DNA of 64,000 bases from Acidobacterium sp. (GCA_003166955.1 PMUI01000090.1:65182-129181); one strand, 5' to 3'. Counted from the first letter of the stretch, positions 55,340 to 64,000 are shown. The notes: a model not told the origin generated them from the letters alone. Made by a program: numbers and translations.

Positions 55340-58087
55340 TTAGAGGCTATGTCCTAAGCCCATGCCGTGTTCGATGACCGGCGCAATCTCCGGCTGCTTT
55401 GGCGTGATGGCTTGCTCTGGCTTTATCGTCGGCGTGTGGGCGCTCTCATGGGACACATCATGCCCTAATGCTTGCGGCAGCTTCTCGCGGTCGTTGGTGT
55501 AAAGCTGCGCGTCCTCTGCGCCACGCGAGACAGCGACGTAAGCCATGCGGCTGTTGAGCAGGTCTTTCGCGGCCAGCTCGGTATCGACGTGAATCAAGAC
55601 GCGCTCGGCGGTCTGTCCCTGGCTGGAATGGCTCGTCACCGCATAGCCGTGATCGAGATGCGGATGCTCGCGCGGATCGAGCTGCACGTCGCGGCCTCCG
55701 TCCATCTTCAAGCGCATCTGTCCGTCCTCGATGGCTGCGACCGTTCCTAATTCACGGTTGGCAATCTTCAAGTCATTGGCTGGCGCAGTGAACTGGATGC
55801 GGTCGCCCACGGCGAAGCTGCGCGGTTCTTCCCGATACACAGAAACGCCCTGCTGCCGTCGTGGGTCATAGGTCAGCTCGGAGCCATCCGCCCGCACTAC
55901 AGTTAACAGATTCTTGTCAGCGTCAACGCTTTTGACTCGCGCGTATTCGCCACGCTCCATGCCCGTCTCTTTTGACGCACGAGCGTAGCGCACAACATCG
56001 TTGAACTCGTATCGCGCTGCCCATGTCCGCTCCGGCCCGGTAAGGTCTTGGCGCGGCACAAGCGCCGCAATGGGATGCTCTTCTTTACTGACTGAGCCGC
56101 GCTCCTGCATCTCAGCACGAATCGCTAAGTTAATCTCGACGCGGGAGCGGTTGTCGGGCGAGACAACCAGCGTACCCTCCGGCGACTTCGCGTATTCCTT
56201 CGCTATGGCGGTGATGCGATTCTCACGCTCTGCAATCTCATGGACGCGGCCTTGCCGCTCCAAGCCTTGCACGGCCTCGCGCACTTCGCCCCGCGCAAGC
56301 TGTTCGACCACCTGTTTTAATTCAGGGTTTTTCTGGCGAACGATCTCATCGAGCTTGACTGTCTTCATGCCCGCGTCCTGTAACTGCGCGAAGGGACGCC
56401 CGGCCTCGATTGCCTCATGCTGTCTCCGGTCGCCTACCAGCAACACGCGGTCGTTGGGATGAAGGCGATTCACAAACTCGTGCATCTGCTTGGTGGACGC
56501 AAGCGAAGATTCATCAAGCACATACAGGCGTCGCTCTCCGGTGTCCGGCTGTTGTCCACGCGCAAGATGCTTTTGCAGTGTGGATGTTTCCATGCCTGCG
56601 TCGGCCAGCTTTTGCGCCGCGCGGGACGTGGGCGCGAAGCCTTCGACTGCATACCCTTGCGCCTCCGCACCTTCACGGATGACGGCCAGCGCCGTTGTTT
56701 TGCCCGCGCCAGCGATTCCATCCAATCCCACCATCTTTTCGCGGGAGAGAAAAACATCATTGACTACCTGACGCTGCGAGGCATTCAGTTCCGGGTGGCG
56801 GTCCTCGGTCGCAATGCGAATCTGCGGAGAAACCAGCATCGGGTCACTCATCCCGCGCTGATTGCCTTCCCGCATCCGTGTAACGATCTCGCGTTCCATG
56901 CGAAGCATCGCGGCGGTGGTGTACTGCTGTCCTGCTCCGACGGTGCGGAACTCGCCCCGCGCGGCCCGCTGCGCGAACTCCTGCCGGATATGGGCATACG
57001 TTGTCTCCCCCATGCCGCGATTGAGCGCCGCTTCCAGAAGTTCGCGCCTATCCAGCACGGCGGAACGCTCGAAGAGATGATCGCGGGCATAAGTCACGGC
57101 CTGTTGCGCGATGCGGTCGGGTTCGTAAGTGTGGCGCTGTTCATGCGCCCGCGCTTCGGCCACAACCCTGTCGGCCTGGTGTCCATACTGCGCGGCAAGG
57201 TTCCGATGCCTCTCTAATACCTGTTCCGGGGATAGCAGCTCCTTGCTGTCCCGCGTCCGGTGGGCTGCGACCTGTGCGGCTCCGGCCCCGTCAATTCCCA
57301 TCTCACGCAGATGGTCTTTGATCTGCTCCCGGCGCGGGCTGCTGGCTTCCAAATACTCTTTCGTATAACCCTTGATCTCCGGCTGTCCGTGCTTGCCGCG
57401 CTCCAATTCGTAGCCCAAACCTTGCAACCGCATCGAAAGCTCGGAACGGTAAACGCTGGTCGCATAGCGTTGCGAAGCAAACAATTCTTGCGGCTGCAAG
57501 GCGCGTGTCTGCCCGTTGTCGCGCTCGGTGACGTTGAAGATCACAGCATGGGTGTGGAGCTGCGGCGCGGCGTAGCCGTCTACAGGCCGCGCGGTATCGT
57601 GCTCGAAGGTAGCTGCAACGAATTTGCCGGTCGTCTCCGGCGCGTGGACATTGCCGATGCGGGCCTGCGTGTACTTCTCCAACTCATTGAGCGCCACGCG
57701 GACGCTCTCCCGATGCGCCTCTCTTACGCGCTCATCGCCTCCGACAAGGGCAGTAACTGAAACCGACTTCGGCGCGGAGAATGTAGCATCCCAACCGGCG
57801 CGATGCTCCACGCTCGTCACTTCTTTGCCGAACTTGCCTTCATAGGTTTTTGAAACCTGATGGCGAACAAGCTGCGCTTCCGTGTGCGGATGCTGGCCTT
57901 CGGTCAGACGCGCGAAGTGCTCATTGCCAACCGGCCCATCTAAGCCCCACTGCTCGGCCAGCTTGCCTTGCCATTCGCTATGCCCCTGCTGGTCGCGGCT
58001 CCAATAGTTCTGCCGCTCCGACGCAAACTCCCGCTCATGGTACGTCCGTACCTGCGAAGCTGAGAGCGGTTTGGATATGGTCAGCAT
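55340..58087 (-). CDS. MobF-family relaxase/helicase (TrwC/TraI type)
   Basis: The relaxase nicks one DNA strand at oriT and leads it into the recipient. The ATG at 58087 gives 915 residues. Candidate catalytic tyrosines are Y15 (VRTYHERE) and Y28. The histidine triad fits H163, H178 and H180 (FEHDTARPVDG...PQLHTHAVIFN). A superfamily-1 helicase follows, with Walker A GIAGAGKTTAL near 452 and RVLLVGDRRQHEAIEAGRPF. The end has LDHGYAVTSHSSQGQTAERV. It lies 25 bp after the coupling protein gene, in one minus-strand operon. Confidence 0.93.
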   Translation of the reverse strand: MLTISKPLSASQVRTYHEREFASERQNYWSRDQQGHSEWQGKLAEQWGLDGPVGNEHFARLTEGQHPHTEAQLVRHQVSKTYEGKFGKEVTSVEHRAGWDATFSAPKSVSVTALVGGDERVREAHRESVRVALNELEKYTQARIGNVHAPETTGKFVAATFEHDTARPVDGYAAPQLHTHAVIFNVTERDNGQTRALQPQELFASQRYATSVYRSELSMRLQGLGYELERGKHGQPEIKGYTKEYLEASSPRREQIKDHLREMGIDGAGAAQVAAHRTRDSKELLSPEQVLERHRNLAAQYGHQADRVVAEARAHEQRHTYEPDRIAQQAVTYARDHLFERSAVLDRRELLEAALNRGMGETTYAHIRQEFAQRAARGEFRTVGAGQQYTTAAMLRMEREIVTRMREGNQRGMSDPMLVSPQIRIATEDRHPELNASQRQVVNDVFLSREKMVGLDGIAGAGKTTALAVIREGAEAQGYAVEGFAPTSRAAQKLADAGMETSTLQKHLARGQQPDTGERRLYVLDESSLASTKQMHEFVNRLHPNDRVLLVGDRRQHEAIEAGRPFAQLQDAGMKTVKLDEIVRQKNPELKQVVEQLARGEVREAVQGLERQGRVHEIAERENRITAIAKEYAKSPEGTLVVSPDNRSRVEINLAIRAEMQERGSVSKEEHPIAALVPRQDLTGPERTWAARYEFNDVVRYARASKETGMERGEYARVKSVDADKNLLTVVRADGSELTYDPRRQQGVSVYREEPRSFAVGDRIQFTAPANDLKIANRELGTVAAIEDGQMRLKMDGGRDVQLDPREHPHLDHGYAVTSHSSQGQTAERVLIHVDTELAAKDLLNSRMAYVAVSRGAEDAQLYTNDREKLPQALGHDVSHESAHTPTIKPEQAITPKQPEIAPVIEHGMGLGHSL

Positions 58088-58112
58088 GTGCGCTCTGGTT
58101 CTATTAGACGCC

Positions 58113-60113
58113 TCACTCGATCCCTTTGGACTCGTCCCACACAAACGCCTCTTTGGGTTTGTCGGTGGGTTGGTCGGGGGCTTTGTCAGCGGGCGCATCG
58201 AAAAGTGGAAGCGTGGCCTGGACCGCTACCGATGATTTGGATTGCTCTGCGCGAGCTGCTATCGGCGGCGGCGGAGACGGCCTGGGCGCAACCTCCGGCA
58301 ACTTGCGCTCAATGAACTCCGGTTGTCCGCCGTGCTTCCTTGCAAACTGGAAGTGAACCGGAACAACTTTGTTTTCCTGCTTGATAAAACCGTGCAACGG
58401 CTCCAGACCGGAGATTTCCGAAGCCATAACTAACGGCTTGGTCGCAATCTCCATCGCATACGATTTCCTGCTGCCTAGCAGCTTCATGCTGCGCGACTCC
58501 TTCAACCGCTCCACTTCAATTTCCCCGATGGCATCGGAAATCCACTTCGCGGCGCGTGGCTCGGTGGTCTTGAAAAACAGCTTGGTCGCAGGCTGCGAAA
58601 GCATGGCCTCGGCGTCATGACCGTAGCGTTTCTCAAGCTGGCTGCGACCCTGAAAACCCAACACAACGGGATTGCCATACTTGCGGTTTTCGGTGACGGC
58701 GGTGTGGAGCTGCGGGAGTTTGTTAAGGCTCGCCAGCTCGTCCAGCACAAACCATACCGGCTTCGCCGTGTGGTCTTCGCAGTACCCCATCATGCGAAGG
58801 ATGAATAAATCGAGCCACACAGAATGAAGCGGCAGAATCTTCGCGCGGTAGGCAGGAGTGGAAGTCAGAAATACCCATCGTTTCCGGCTGGCATACCATT
58901 CCGCCGTCGCAAACGTGGGCCTCGTATGCTCCCACTCCGGTAACAGCTCCAGGCTATCGGCCACCATGTTTAAGCTCGCCAGCACACCCGCCCGCTGCGC
59001 GGGCGCTCCTGCGTCAAGCAACGCGGCCAGCGGTGTTCCTTTCACTGCAAACTCGATCCGCGACGGGTCTGCCATCATGCTTAGAATGTCCCTCGGCTGC
59101 GGCTGCCGCTTGAGCAAATGGGCGAGTATCCGGCGCGGCCCATCGGTGAAAAATTCCTTCTCGTATTCCTTTTCCGGCAGGAACGCGGCGGCGATAGTCG
59201 CCGCCGTTTCGTCGCGGTCGATCTCCTTGCCTAGACTCCAATAAGGGCATCGCTGGTCCAGCGGATTCAGAATCAAATCACCACGCGCAGGCGAATAAAA
59301 TTCGCTTACAAAGTCCATCGCCGGGTCGTAGACGATGGCGGTTTCTCCACGCTCCCGCACCTGACGGAGAAGCTGCCGGATGGCGTTTGACTTACCCGCG
59401 CCGGTGTCGCCCATCATCAGAATATGGCTGGCTTCCAGGCGCTTCGGAATGCAGTAGCTTGGGCCAAAGGGCAACCATCGCAAACGCGCGTTCTCGAAGC
59501 GCAGACGAAAACGGATGCCGTCTGTCTTTGCTCTACGCCACCCGAAAGCCGATGCCAGCTCCGGGCCTTTGGTTCTGCGTCCGTGGCGTTCCTCCTGCTG
59601 GCGACTCCGGGCAAAACCCTGCTTCATCCAGAGCCGGAAAACATAGAGCAGCATCAACACCGCAAGGCTGTTGAGCATCGGTCTGCCAAACAGCCACCAC
59701 AAGCTCACGCCATCGTAGACATACTCCTGCAACCCCTTGGCAAGCGCGTCTGCGGGCACTTTCTCCGGGGCGCTGTAAGCCACTCCGCGCCAGCCCTCCG
59801 CGATGGCTTTGGGCGAGAGGCTAACGGGCAGTTTCGGGTCCGGGCCTGTGACTACATCCTCGGCTGAGGCCGGTATCGCCTTCCGCTTGGGCGCGGTCTT
59901 CATCACCCATCGGATAGTCATTTCGCTGCGAGGAATCCCAACCCCTACGGAGCTGGCGGCATAGGTCGTGAGGTAGACCTTTTGCAGCGGGTCGAGCGTC
60001 CAGTAGAGCCACGCCGAAGTCGGGAAGATGAGGACAAGCGGGCCAATCGCAAGCCAGAAAAGGAACCAGAACAGCCGCCCGGAACGATTGGGAAAACGCA
60101 TGGGGCGGCTCAC
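58113..60113 (-). CDS. Type IV secretion coupling protein (TraD/VirD4/TrwB family)
   Basis: The 666-residue ATPase links the relaxase-DNA complex to a type IV secretion channel. Two N-terminal membrane helices lie at about 13-37 and 135-160. Walker A is MGDTGAGKSNAIRQLL (near 235), and Walker B is VLDELASLNKLPQL (near 458). The tail is Pro/Ala-rich. The GTG start overlaps the upstream mobilization gene (GTGA). No other T4SS genes (VirB) appear in the window, so transfer would rely on a helper or on genes beyond the right edge. Confidence 0.92.
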   Translation of the reverse strand: MSRPMRFPNRSGRLFWFLFWLAIGPLVLIFPTSAWLYWTLDPLQKVYLTTYAASSVGVGIPRSEMTIRWVMKTAPKRKAIPASAEDVVTGPDPKLPVSLSPKAIAEGWRGVAYSAPEKVPADALAKGLQEYVYDGVSLWWLFGRPMLNSLAVLMLLYVFRLWMKQGFARSRQQEERHGRRTKGPELASAFGWRRAKTDGIRFRLRFENARLRWLPFGPSYCIPKRLEASHILMMGDTGAGKSNAIRQLLRQVRERGETAIVYDPAMDFVSEFYSPARGDLILNPLDQRCPYWSLGKEIDRDETAATIAAAFLPEKEYEKEFFTDGPRRILAHLLKRQPQPRDILSMMADPSRIEFAVKGTPLAALLDAGAPAQRAGVLASLNMVADSLELLPEWEHTRPTFATAEWYASRKRWVFLTSTPAYRAKILPLHSVWLDLFILRMMGYCEDHTAKPVWFVLDELASLNKLPQLHTAVTENRKYGNPVVLGFQGRSQLEKRYGHDAEAMLSQPATKLFFKTTEPRAAKWISDAIGEIEVERLKESRSMKLLGSRKSYAMEIATKPLVMASEISGLEPLHGFIKQENKVVPVHFQFARKHGGQPEFIERKLPEVAPRPSPPPPIAARAEQSKSSVAVQATLPLFDAPADKAPDQPTDKPKEAFVWDESKGIE

Positions 60114-60535
60114 GGCTTGCCCCCGTCCGGCCCCTCCTGGGACAGAAACTCCGCGAGAAGTTTTCGGGCGTCGGCCAGTTTCCGGGCATTGGCCTGGTCA
60201 CGGATTTTCAGTACGGAATCGGGTAACAGATGCTTGCCTTCGGCGTTCGCCTGGGCGGTCGCGTGAAAGAGATTCAGGAGCATGTATCGCAGCGCCGAAA
60301 CCTCGGCCAGCACCAACTCGGTAGGGTCTGCCGGACGTTGCCGCGCGGCTTTCAGGGCCAGCTCGCGCAGCCACTCGGCCACGGTTTTCCCCGCGCCTTC
60401 GGCGGCGGTTTCTACCTCCGCTAACTCTTCCGGCGTTACTCTGGTTGCAATGGTTTTGGCACGGAGAACCGGACGCGCTTCGACACTAGGAGAGGCCGGA
60501 GACTGCAACGGAGCCGGGATGCGGGGAGTGCTCAT
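60110..60535 (-). CDS. Small mobilization accessory protein (MobC/TraJ-like)
   Basis: The 141-residue protein has a proline-rich start, then the ribbon-helix-helix-like stretch AKTIATRVTPEELAEVETAAEGAGKTVAEWLRELALKAAR (about 26-65) and a helical C-terminal half. This is the pattern of relaxosome accessory proteins that bind oriT. Being first in the operon mobC-traD-relaxase, next to the hairpin-rich gap, fits that role. The exact family name is uncertain. Confidence 0.8.
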   Translation of the reverse strand: MSTPRIPAPLQSPASPSVEARPVLRAKTIATRVTPEELAEVETAAEGAGKTVAEWLRELALKAARQRPADPTELVLAEVSALRYMLLNLFHATAQANAEGKHLLPDSVLKIRDQANARKLADARKLLAEFLSQEGPDGGKP

Positions 60536-61039
60536 GAGGAAACCCGCCTCGAAAATAGCTTGAACCTCGCAATTTCACTCGTCAAGCGTCGGAAGAATGG
60601 AAGCCTTTGTTTATCAGTGCGTTTACACGCTGCCCGTTTCTGAGTGTTTTGCGCGTTTACGCGCGTAAACGCATTGGTATGGTGCCGGATGCGCGAATCA
60701 GCAAACTGCTGATTCAAAGTGCGTTCACGTTGGCGAACCGAACCAAAGGGCCGGTTTACCAATAGGAACCCATTTGGGGGTGACGTGTCACCGTTACTTC
60801 CGCTGCGTAGCAGCGTACTCCCTGGCGAGACCCGGATTCGGCACTGGTAAACGTCATGCAGCAGGCTCTTTGGCGATTTTGGTCGGGCGCGACTAATCTT
60901 AAAAGGAAATCTCCAACGGGTCATTCTAGTGAAGTTTTTGAGCAGCCATAAGCCAAAGATGAAGAGTCACGTTCCTGCAGGTGAGAATGGTTATCTTCGA
61001 TAGAAAACGGCCTCGGAGTGCTGAGTCTGGGACAGACGG
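60536..61039. other. Hairpin-rich intergenic region, candidate oriT and operator
   Basis: Several inverted repeats lie within 200 bp: the perfect 20-bp palindrome GCGTTTACGCGCGTAAACGC (60653-60672) with an extra half-site GCGTTTAC at 60619; an imperfect pair TTGGCGAACC/GGTTTACCAA (60730-60762); GGTGAC-GT-GTCACC (60779-60792); and CGCTGC-GTA-GCAGCG (60801-60815). This density, directly upstream of the mobilization genes, is typical of an origin of transfer. The palindrome may also be an operator. No gene is supported here. Confidence 0.55.
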
Positions 61040-61714
61040 ATGCAAGGGATGATGCGCCACCGACATTCTGACCACCAGCACGTTGGCGGCAGGCTTTACT
61101 CGTATGTGGTGACACACGACACTGGTTTTTCGCCCAATCCGTTTTTCGGCTATTGCACTCTGGCTTGTTGTAAGCCTGCCATAAGGAGATCCGCACAGGT
61201 TGGCGATTGGGTTGTGGGCTTGACGCCTAAATCGAGTGGGAATCGCGTCGTTTACTTCATGCGAATCGATGAGGTCAAAGACTCATTCGCCGCCTACTGG
61301 CGTGACAGGAGATTTGCACGAAAAAGGCCCAGATATGACAGGACGATTGCGATGAAGTGTGGGGACAACATCTACGAGCCAAAGTCGGACGGCACATACC
61401 GACAACTTCGATCAACGCATTCAGATGGTGAACGGGAGAACCCCACCCAAAAAGCACATGATCTTGGAGGAAAACGAGTCCTAATCTCAGAGACTTTTAC
61501 TTACTTTGGAAGCGAGGCAATCGAACTGCCTCCCACACTTAAGAACCTTATCGTTGGGAGGGCGCACAAGTGCCACTTTACGCCGACCGAAAAATCTAAC
61601 TTTATTGACTTCGTCTCCGCATGTGGTGTGAAGGGCGTTCAGGCCGCACCAAGGGTATGGTCGAGCGGCGACGATACCTGGGCGAAGGCCCTCGCCGGAT
61701 CGTGCGGACATTGA
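61040..61714 (+). CDS. Nmad2-type (nucleotide modification associated domain 2) protein
   Basis: The 224-residue protein has the core GRLYSYVVTHDTGFSPNPFFGYCTLACCKPAIRRSAQVGDWVVG, then AYWRDRRFARKRP, CGDNIYEP, YRQLRSTHS, NPTQKAHDLGGKRVLISETFTYFG. I recognise this as Nmad2, a family defined by genomic association with DNA-base hypermodification and phage or defence loci. The biochemical activity is unproven. The start could also be the ATG at 61049 or 61052, since the conserved core begins about 17 residues in. Base composition is lower in GC than the chromosome part. The stop abuts the next start codon (TGA|ATG). Confidence 0.8.
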   Translation: MQGMMRHRHSDHQHVGGRLYSYVVTHDTGFSPNPFFGYCTLACCKPAIRRSAQVGDWVVGLTPKSSGNRVVYFMRIDEVKDSFAAYWRDRRFARKRPRYDRTIAMKCGDNIYEPKSDGTYRQLRSTHSDGERENPTQKAHDLGGKRVLISETFTYFGSEAIELPPTLKNLIVGRAHKCHFTPTEKSNFIDFVSACGVKGVQAAPRVWSSGDDTWAKALAGSCGH

Positions 61715-62569
61715 ATGAGAATCATTCTCAGTAGAAAGGGATTTGACTCATCTGCTGGAGGGGTGCCTAGTCCCATATTTCCTGATGGCAGACTGCTTTC
61801 CTTACCAATCCCCGACAGGGCATCGCAGATCGCCTATGGCGACATTGCCGGAAACCATTGGGCAAGCGTTGGAGACCTCGTACAACAACTGGCCGGAAGG
61901 CCACGAACGCATCGTGCTCATCTCGATCCCGATTTGAGGTTTTCAAGTATTCCGAGGGATAAGGCATGGAGACCAATCTTTGGTCAGGCTGGGTCCGCTG
62001 AAAGCCATCTCAGAAACCAGGGTATAGATACGGGTGATGTTTTCCTCTATTTCGGTTTGTTCCGGCATGTAGAAAGGCTCAACTCTAAATGGCGTTATCT
62101 GCGAGGCAGCAAACCGATCCATGCCCTATTCGGTTGGCTCCAAATAGGTTCTCGGGTTGTCGTCGCTGAATGGCCAGCAATCGACGGATGGGCTCACTAC
62201 CATCCACACTTCATGCGAGAGAAAGACTCTCGGAATGTACTTTACGTTTCGTCAGACCGCCTGAAACTTCCTGGCTACAAGCCAAGAAACATCGCCGGTG
62301 CGGGCATATTTGAAAGCATCTCACCAAAACTGATTCTCACTGCGCCCGAATCTAGTCGTCCAAGCGAATGGCTGCTCCCAGAATGGTTCCATCCAGCATC
62401 AAGATCGTCCACACTCTCTTATCATAAGGCCCATTCTCGATGGCTCCAAGATGAACGGGGAACACTGCTTTCTTCGACGTCTCGGGGCCAGGAATTCGTC
62501 CTCGACTGCGATGCTTACCCTGAAGCGTTAGGATGGTTGAAAAGCCTCTTTGTGCGGGACAGAACCTAA
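61715..62569 (+). CDS. Nmad3-type (nucleotide modification associated domain 3) protein
   Basis: The 284-residue protein begins MRIILSRKGFDSSAGGVPSPIFPDGRLLSLPIPD, the signature I associate with Nmad3. Further blocks are GDIAGNHWASVGD, AHLDPDLR, GQAGSAESHLRNQGI, DVFLYFGLFRHVE and HALFGWLQIG, and it ends with a basic helix. Its ATG directly follows the Nmad2 stop, so the two are translationally coupled and likely work together. Nmad families are proposed to act on modified nucleotides; no enzymatic role is established to my knowledge. Confidence 0.8.
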   Translation: MRIILSRKGFDSSAGGVPSPIFPDGRLLSLPIPDRASQIAYGDIAGNHWASVGDLVQQLAGRPRTHRAHLDPDLRFSSIPRDKAWRPIFGQAGSAESHLRNQGIDTGDVFLYFGLFRHVERLNSKWRYLRGSKPIHALFGWLQIGSRVVVAEWPAIDGWAHYHPHFMREKDSRNVLYVSSDRLKLPGYKPRNIAGAGIFESISPKLILTAPESSRPSEWLLPEWFHPASRSSTLSYHKAHSRWLQDERGTLLSSTSRGQEFVLDCDAYPEALGWLKSLFVRDRT

Positions 62570-62756
62570 TTCAGGCGGATTAACGCCCCTTCGTTTGGAA
62601 CTTTGTCGAGTACATTTGAAGCGTTCTGAAACTGTGTCCAAACTGGAGGCGAAGCCCATGCCGAGGCAGGGGGGCCAGACGATTCAATGATTGTCCATGT
62701 TTTACTCAATGTGATGACGATGGCGCTGTAGCGAATGCGCCTGAATGGGAGATGCG

Positions 62757-64000
62757 ATGAGAAGCAAAAGGGGATTCATTATGCGCGACTGGAGCCTCTA
62801 TGCCTTGGCGCTCATTTTCTGCACTATAGCTGCCGTTGGACAAAGCCAGACAGTCGGACCGAACGGCGAAGGATCATTCATCGCGGGGCCAGAGGGCATA
62901 CCGCTGAGAGTGCTTAACGAAGCTAATTCCTGGAGTCAGCCTTCTGCCGTTTTCAAAAACAGTAAGATTGAAATCTTTATTCCAGACATCCGCACAGCGG
63001 GTTGGGCGCAGAGCTATGCAAGTGCTTTCAAGAAAGAGGGGACCTATTTCACATATCTCTACATCTATGGTGTTCAAAGCCATCGCACAATTCGTGAAAC
63101 GCTCTACGTAAACACTCGTACAAAAATCGCCATTGTTATCGAGAACGCGCTCGCGCCGCCAACTCGCGTTGACTTCTGCAAGCCCGACCCGCTTATGCCA
63201 ATCGACCGAATCACGGCGATTGTAAAGGAAGTTTCTGATAGCTTTCACGGCCAATCACTTGACGATGTGATTGCGGAACAGTCTTATACCGTCGCAAAGA
63301 TGGCAGCTTGCTCAGAGTCACCGACTTCCCAAGACTGCACTATGAGTGATGCGGAGTTTCGTGCAAAGCATCCTCGATACCCACGAGCGAAAACACCCAC
63401 TGAAATTCTCTTGTCTCAAATCGCTCCGATGACGGCAAGACAGCCCAACGAAGTTTGTAAGAGTGCTTCCACAACTCAAAATGCTGCTTCCCCGTCCATC
63501 AGCGGAAAAGATAATTCGCAGAATCAACATCGGGAGACAGCAACTGCATTGTTGCAAGATCAGCCGTCTTCTTCCGATCTTGAGAATGCTTGCAGCCACG
63601 GGAACATAGACCAATGCTATAGCGCCGGACGTCTTTTTGAACTTGGACAGGGCGTTCCTCGGGACTATATGCAGGCGTACAAATACTTCAAACAAGCATG
63701 CGATGGCGGAAACGTAGAGGGGTGTAATGAACTAGGTTTCCTGTTTGCAAACGGCTTTGGCGTTGCACGAGATTACCAACAGGCTTACAGATACGGCAAA
63801 CAAGCTTGTGATGGCGGAGAGATGCTCTCGTGTAAGAATCTCGGCCTTCTCTTCTTGAATGGGCAAGGAGTTGCCCAGGATTATAGTCAAGCATTCAAGT
63901 ATTTCAAGCAAGCCTGCGATGGTGGTAATCCCCTTGGGTGTAATAGCCTTGGTTTTCTTTTTGAACATGGCGATGGAGTTCTGACGTGCCCCCGAATTCT
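62757..64000 (+). CDS. Secreted cysteine-rich Sel1-repeat protein (partial, runs off window)
   Basis: The frame is open from the ATG at 62757 (alternative ATG 62781, with AAGGGG before it) to the window end, about 414 codons. A signal peptide (WSLYALALIFCTIAAVGQSQ) and a unique domain (about 30-260) precede Sel1-like repeats. The repeats have the pattern ACDGGNVEGCNELGFLFANGFGVARDYQQAYRY, with paired cysteines as in Helicobacter Hcp proteins. At least three and a half repeats are visible. The final codons (LTCPRI) leave the repeat pattern. Role unknown; Sel1 repeats bind proteins. Confidence 0.8.
   Translation, partial: MRSKRGFIMRDWSLYALALIFCTIAAVGQSQTVGPNGEGSFIAGPEGIPLRVLNEANSWSQPSAVFKNSKIEIFIPDIRTAGWAQSYASAFKKEGTYFTYLYIYGVQSHRTIRETLYVNTRTKIAIVIENALAPPTRVDFCKPDPLMPIDRITAIVKEVSDSFHGQSLDDVIAEQSYTVAKMAACSESPTSQDCTMSDAEFRAKHPRYPRAKTPTEILLSQIAPMTARQPNEVCKSASTTQNAASPSISGKDNSQNQHRETATALLQDQPSSSDLENACSHGNIDQCYSAGRLFELGQGVPRDYMQAYKYFKQACDGGNVEGCNELGFLFANGFGVARDYQQAYRYGKQACDGGEMLSCKNLGLLFLNGQGVAQDYSQAFKYFKQACDGGNPLGCNSLGFLFEHGDGVLTCPRI

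Noticed and set aside
61716..61730. TGAGAATCATTCTCA, a 7-1-7 inverted repeat resembling a Fur box, at the Nmad3 start
   Set aside because: It lies within codons 1-6 (MRIILS), which are conserved in the family, so coding constraint explains it. It is also between two coupled genes, not at a promoter.
62874..63254. 126-codon minus-strand frame (and others to 63968)
   Set aside because: The plus strand carries an uninterrupted Sel1-repeat frame through this stretch with a signal peptide and clear repeats.

Overview
This is a GC-rich bacterial chromosome segment. The gene content fits a member of the Acidobacteriota, probably Terriglobia: a GldG/DUF4340 ABC operon, TolB-like TPR proteins, a ScyD-like secreted protein, an NtrYX-type pair and many glycine-zipper or TPR envelope proteins. 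This placement is inferred from gene style, because no rRNA gene is present. I saw no tRNA, rRNA or CRISPR array.

Layout. 1-7 kb (minus strand): pyrE, a four-gene ABC operon (ATPase, permease, GldG-like, DUF4340) and an aldehyde dehydrogenase. 7-13.7 kb (plus): mreBCD, a large secreted TPR protein and a dGTPase-like HD protein. 13.7-18.4 kb: small genes, a DUF71-type PP-loop protein, TerC, and tatB-tatC followed by a glutaminyl-cyclase-like M28 protein. 18.6-24.6 kb: DUF2203, an ABC-2 exporter with its own histidine kinase and response regulator, a lone receiver protein and alanine dehydrogenase. 25-29.6 kb: a TPR signalling-type protein, a ScyD-like protein and a glycine-zipper lipoprotein. 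29.8-33.4 kb: an NtrY/NtrX-type pair. 33.6-37.4 kb: a CopB-type ATPase, a VapBC-type pair and a Tat-exported phosphoesterase. 37.5-46.4 kb: a BON protein and a sugar-phosphate block (pgi, cupin, phosphohexomutase, manC, manA, epimerase) that could run from fructose-6-phosphate to GDP-mannose. 46.8-53.3 kb: two MacB-like permeases, an S41 protease-like protein and a class A PBP.

After the PBP gene the character changes. The 3' end of that gene is repeated twice more downstream (about 28 bp and 197 bp), and a membrane protein and a zinc-ribbon response regulator lie between the copies. Then come mobile-element genes on the minus strand (MobF relaxase, VirD4/TraD coupling protein, small mobilization protein) and a hairpin-rich, oriT-like gap. 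Last is lower-GC cargo: an adjacent pair that I recognise as Nmad2 and Nmad3 (nucleotide-modification-associated domains), and a secreted cysteine-rich Sel1-repeat protein that runs off the window. The Nmad pair on a mobilizable element is the best candidate for a little-described system here.

A second theme is a MITE/REP-like repeat with terminal inverted repeats and compensated hairpins. It sits on or next to stop codons at 0.1, 14.1, 43.1 and 46.4 kb, with a variant at 28.6 kb.
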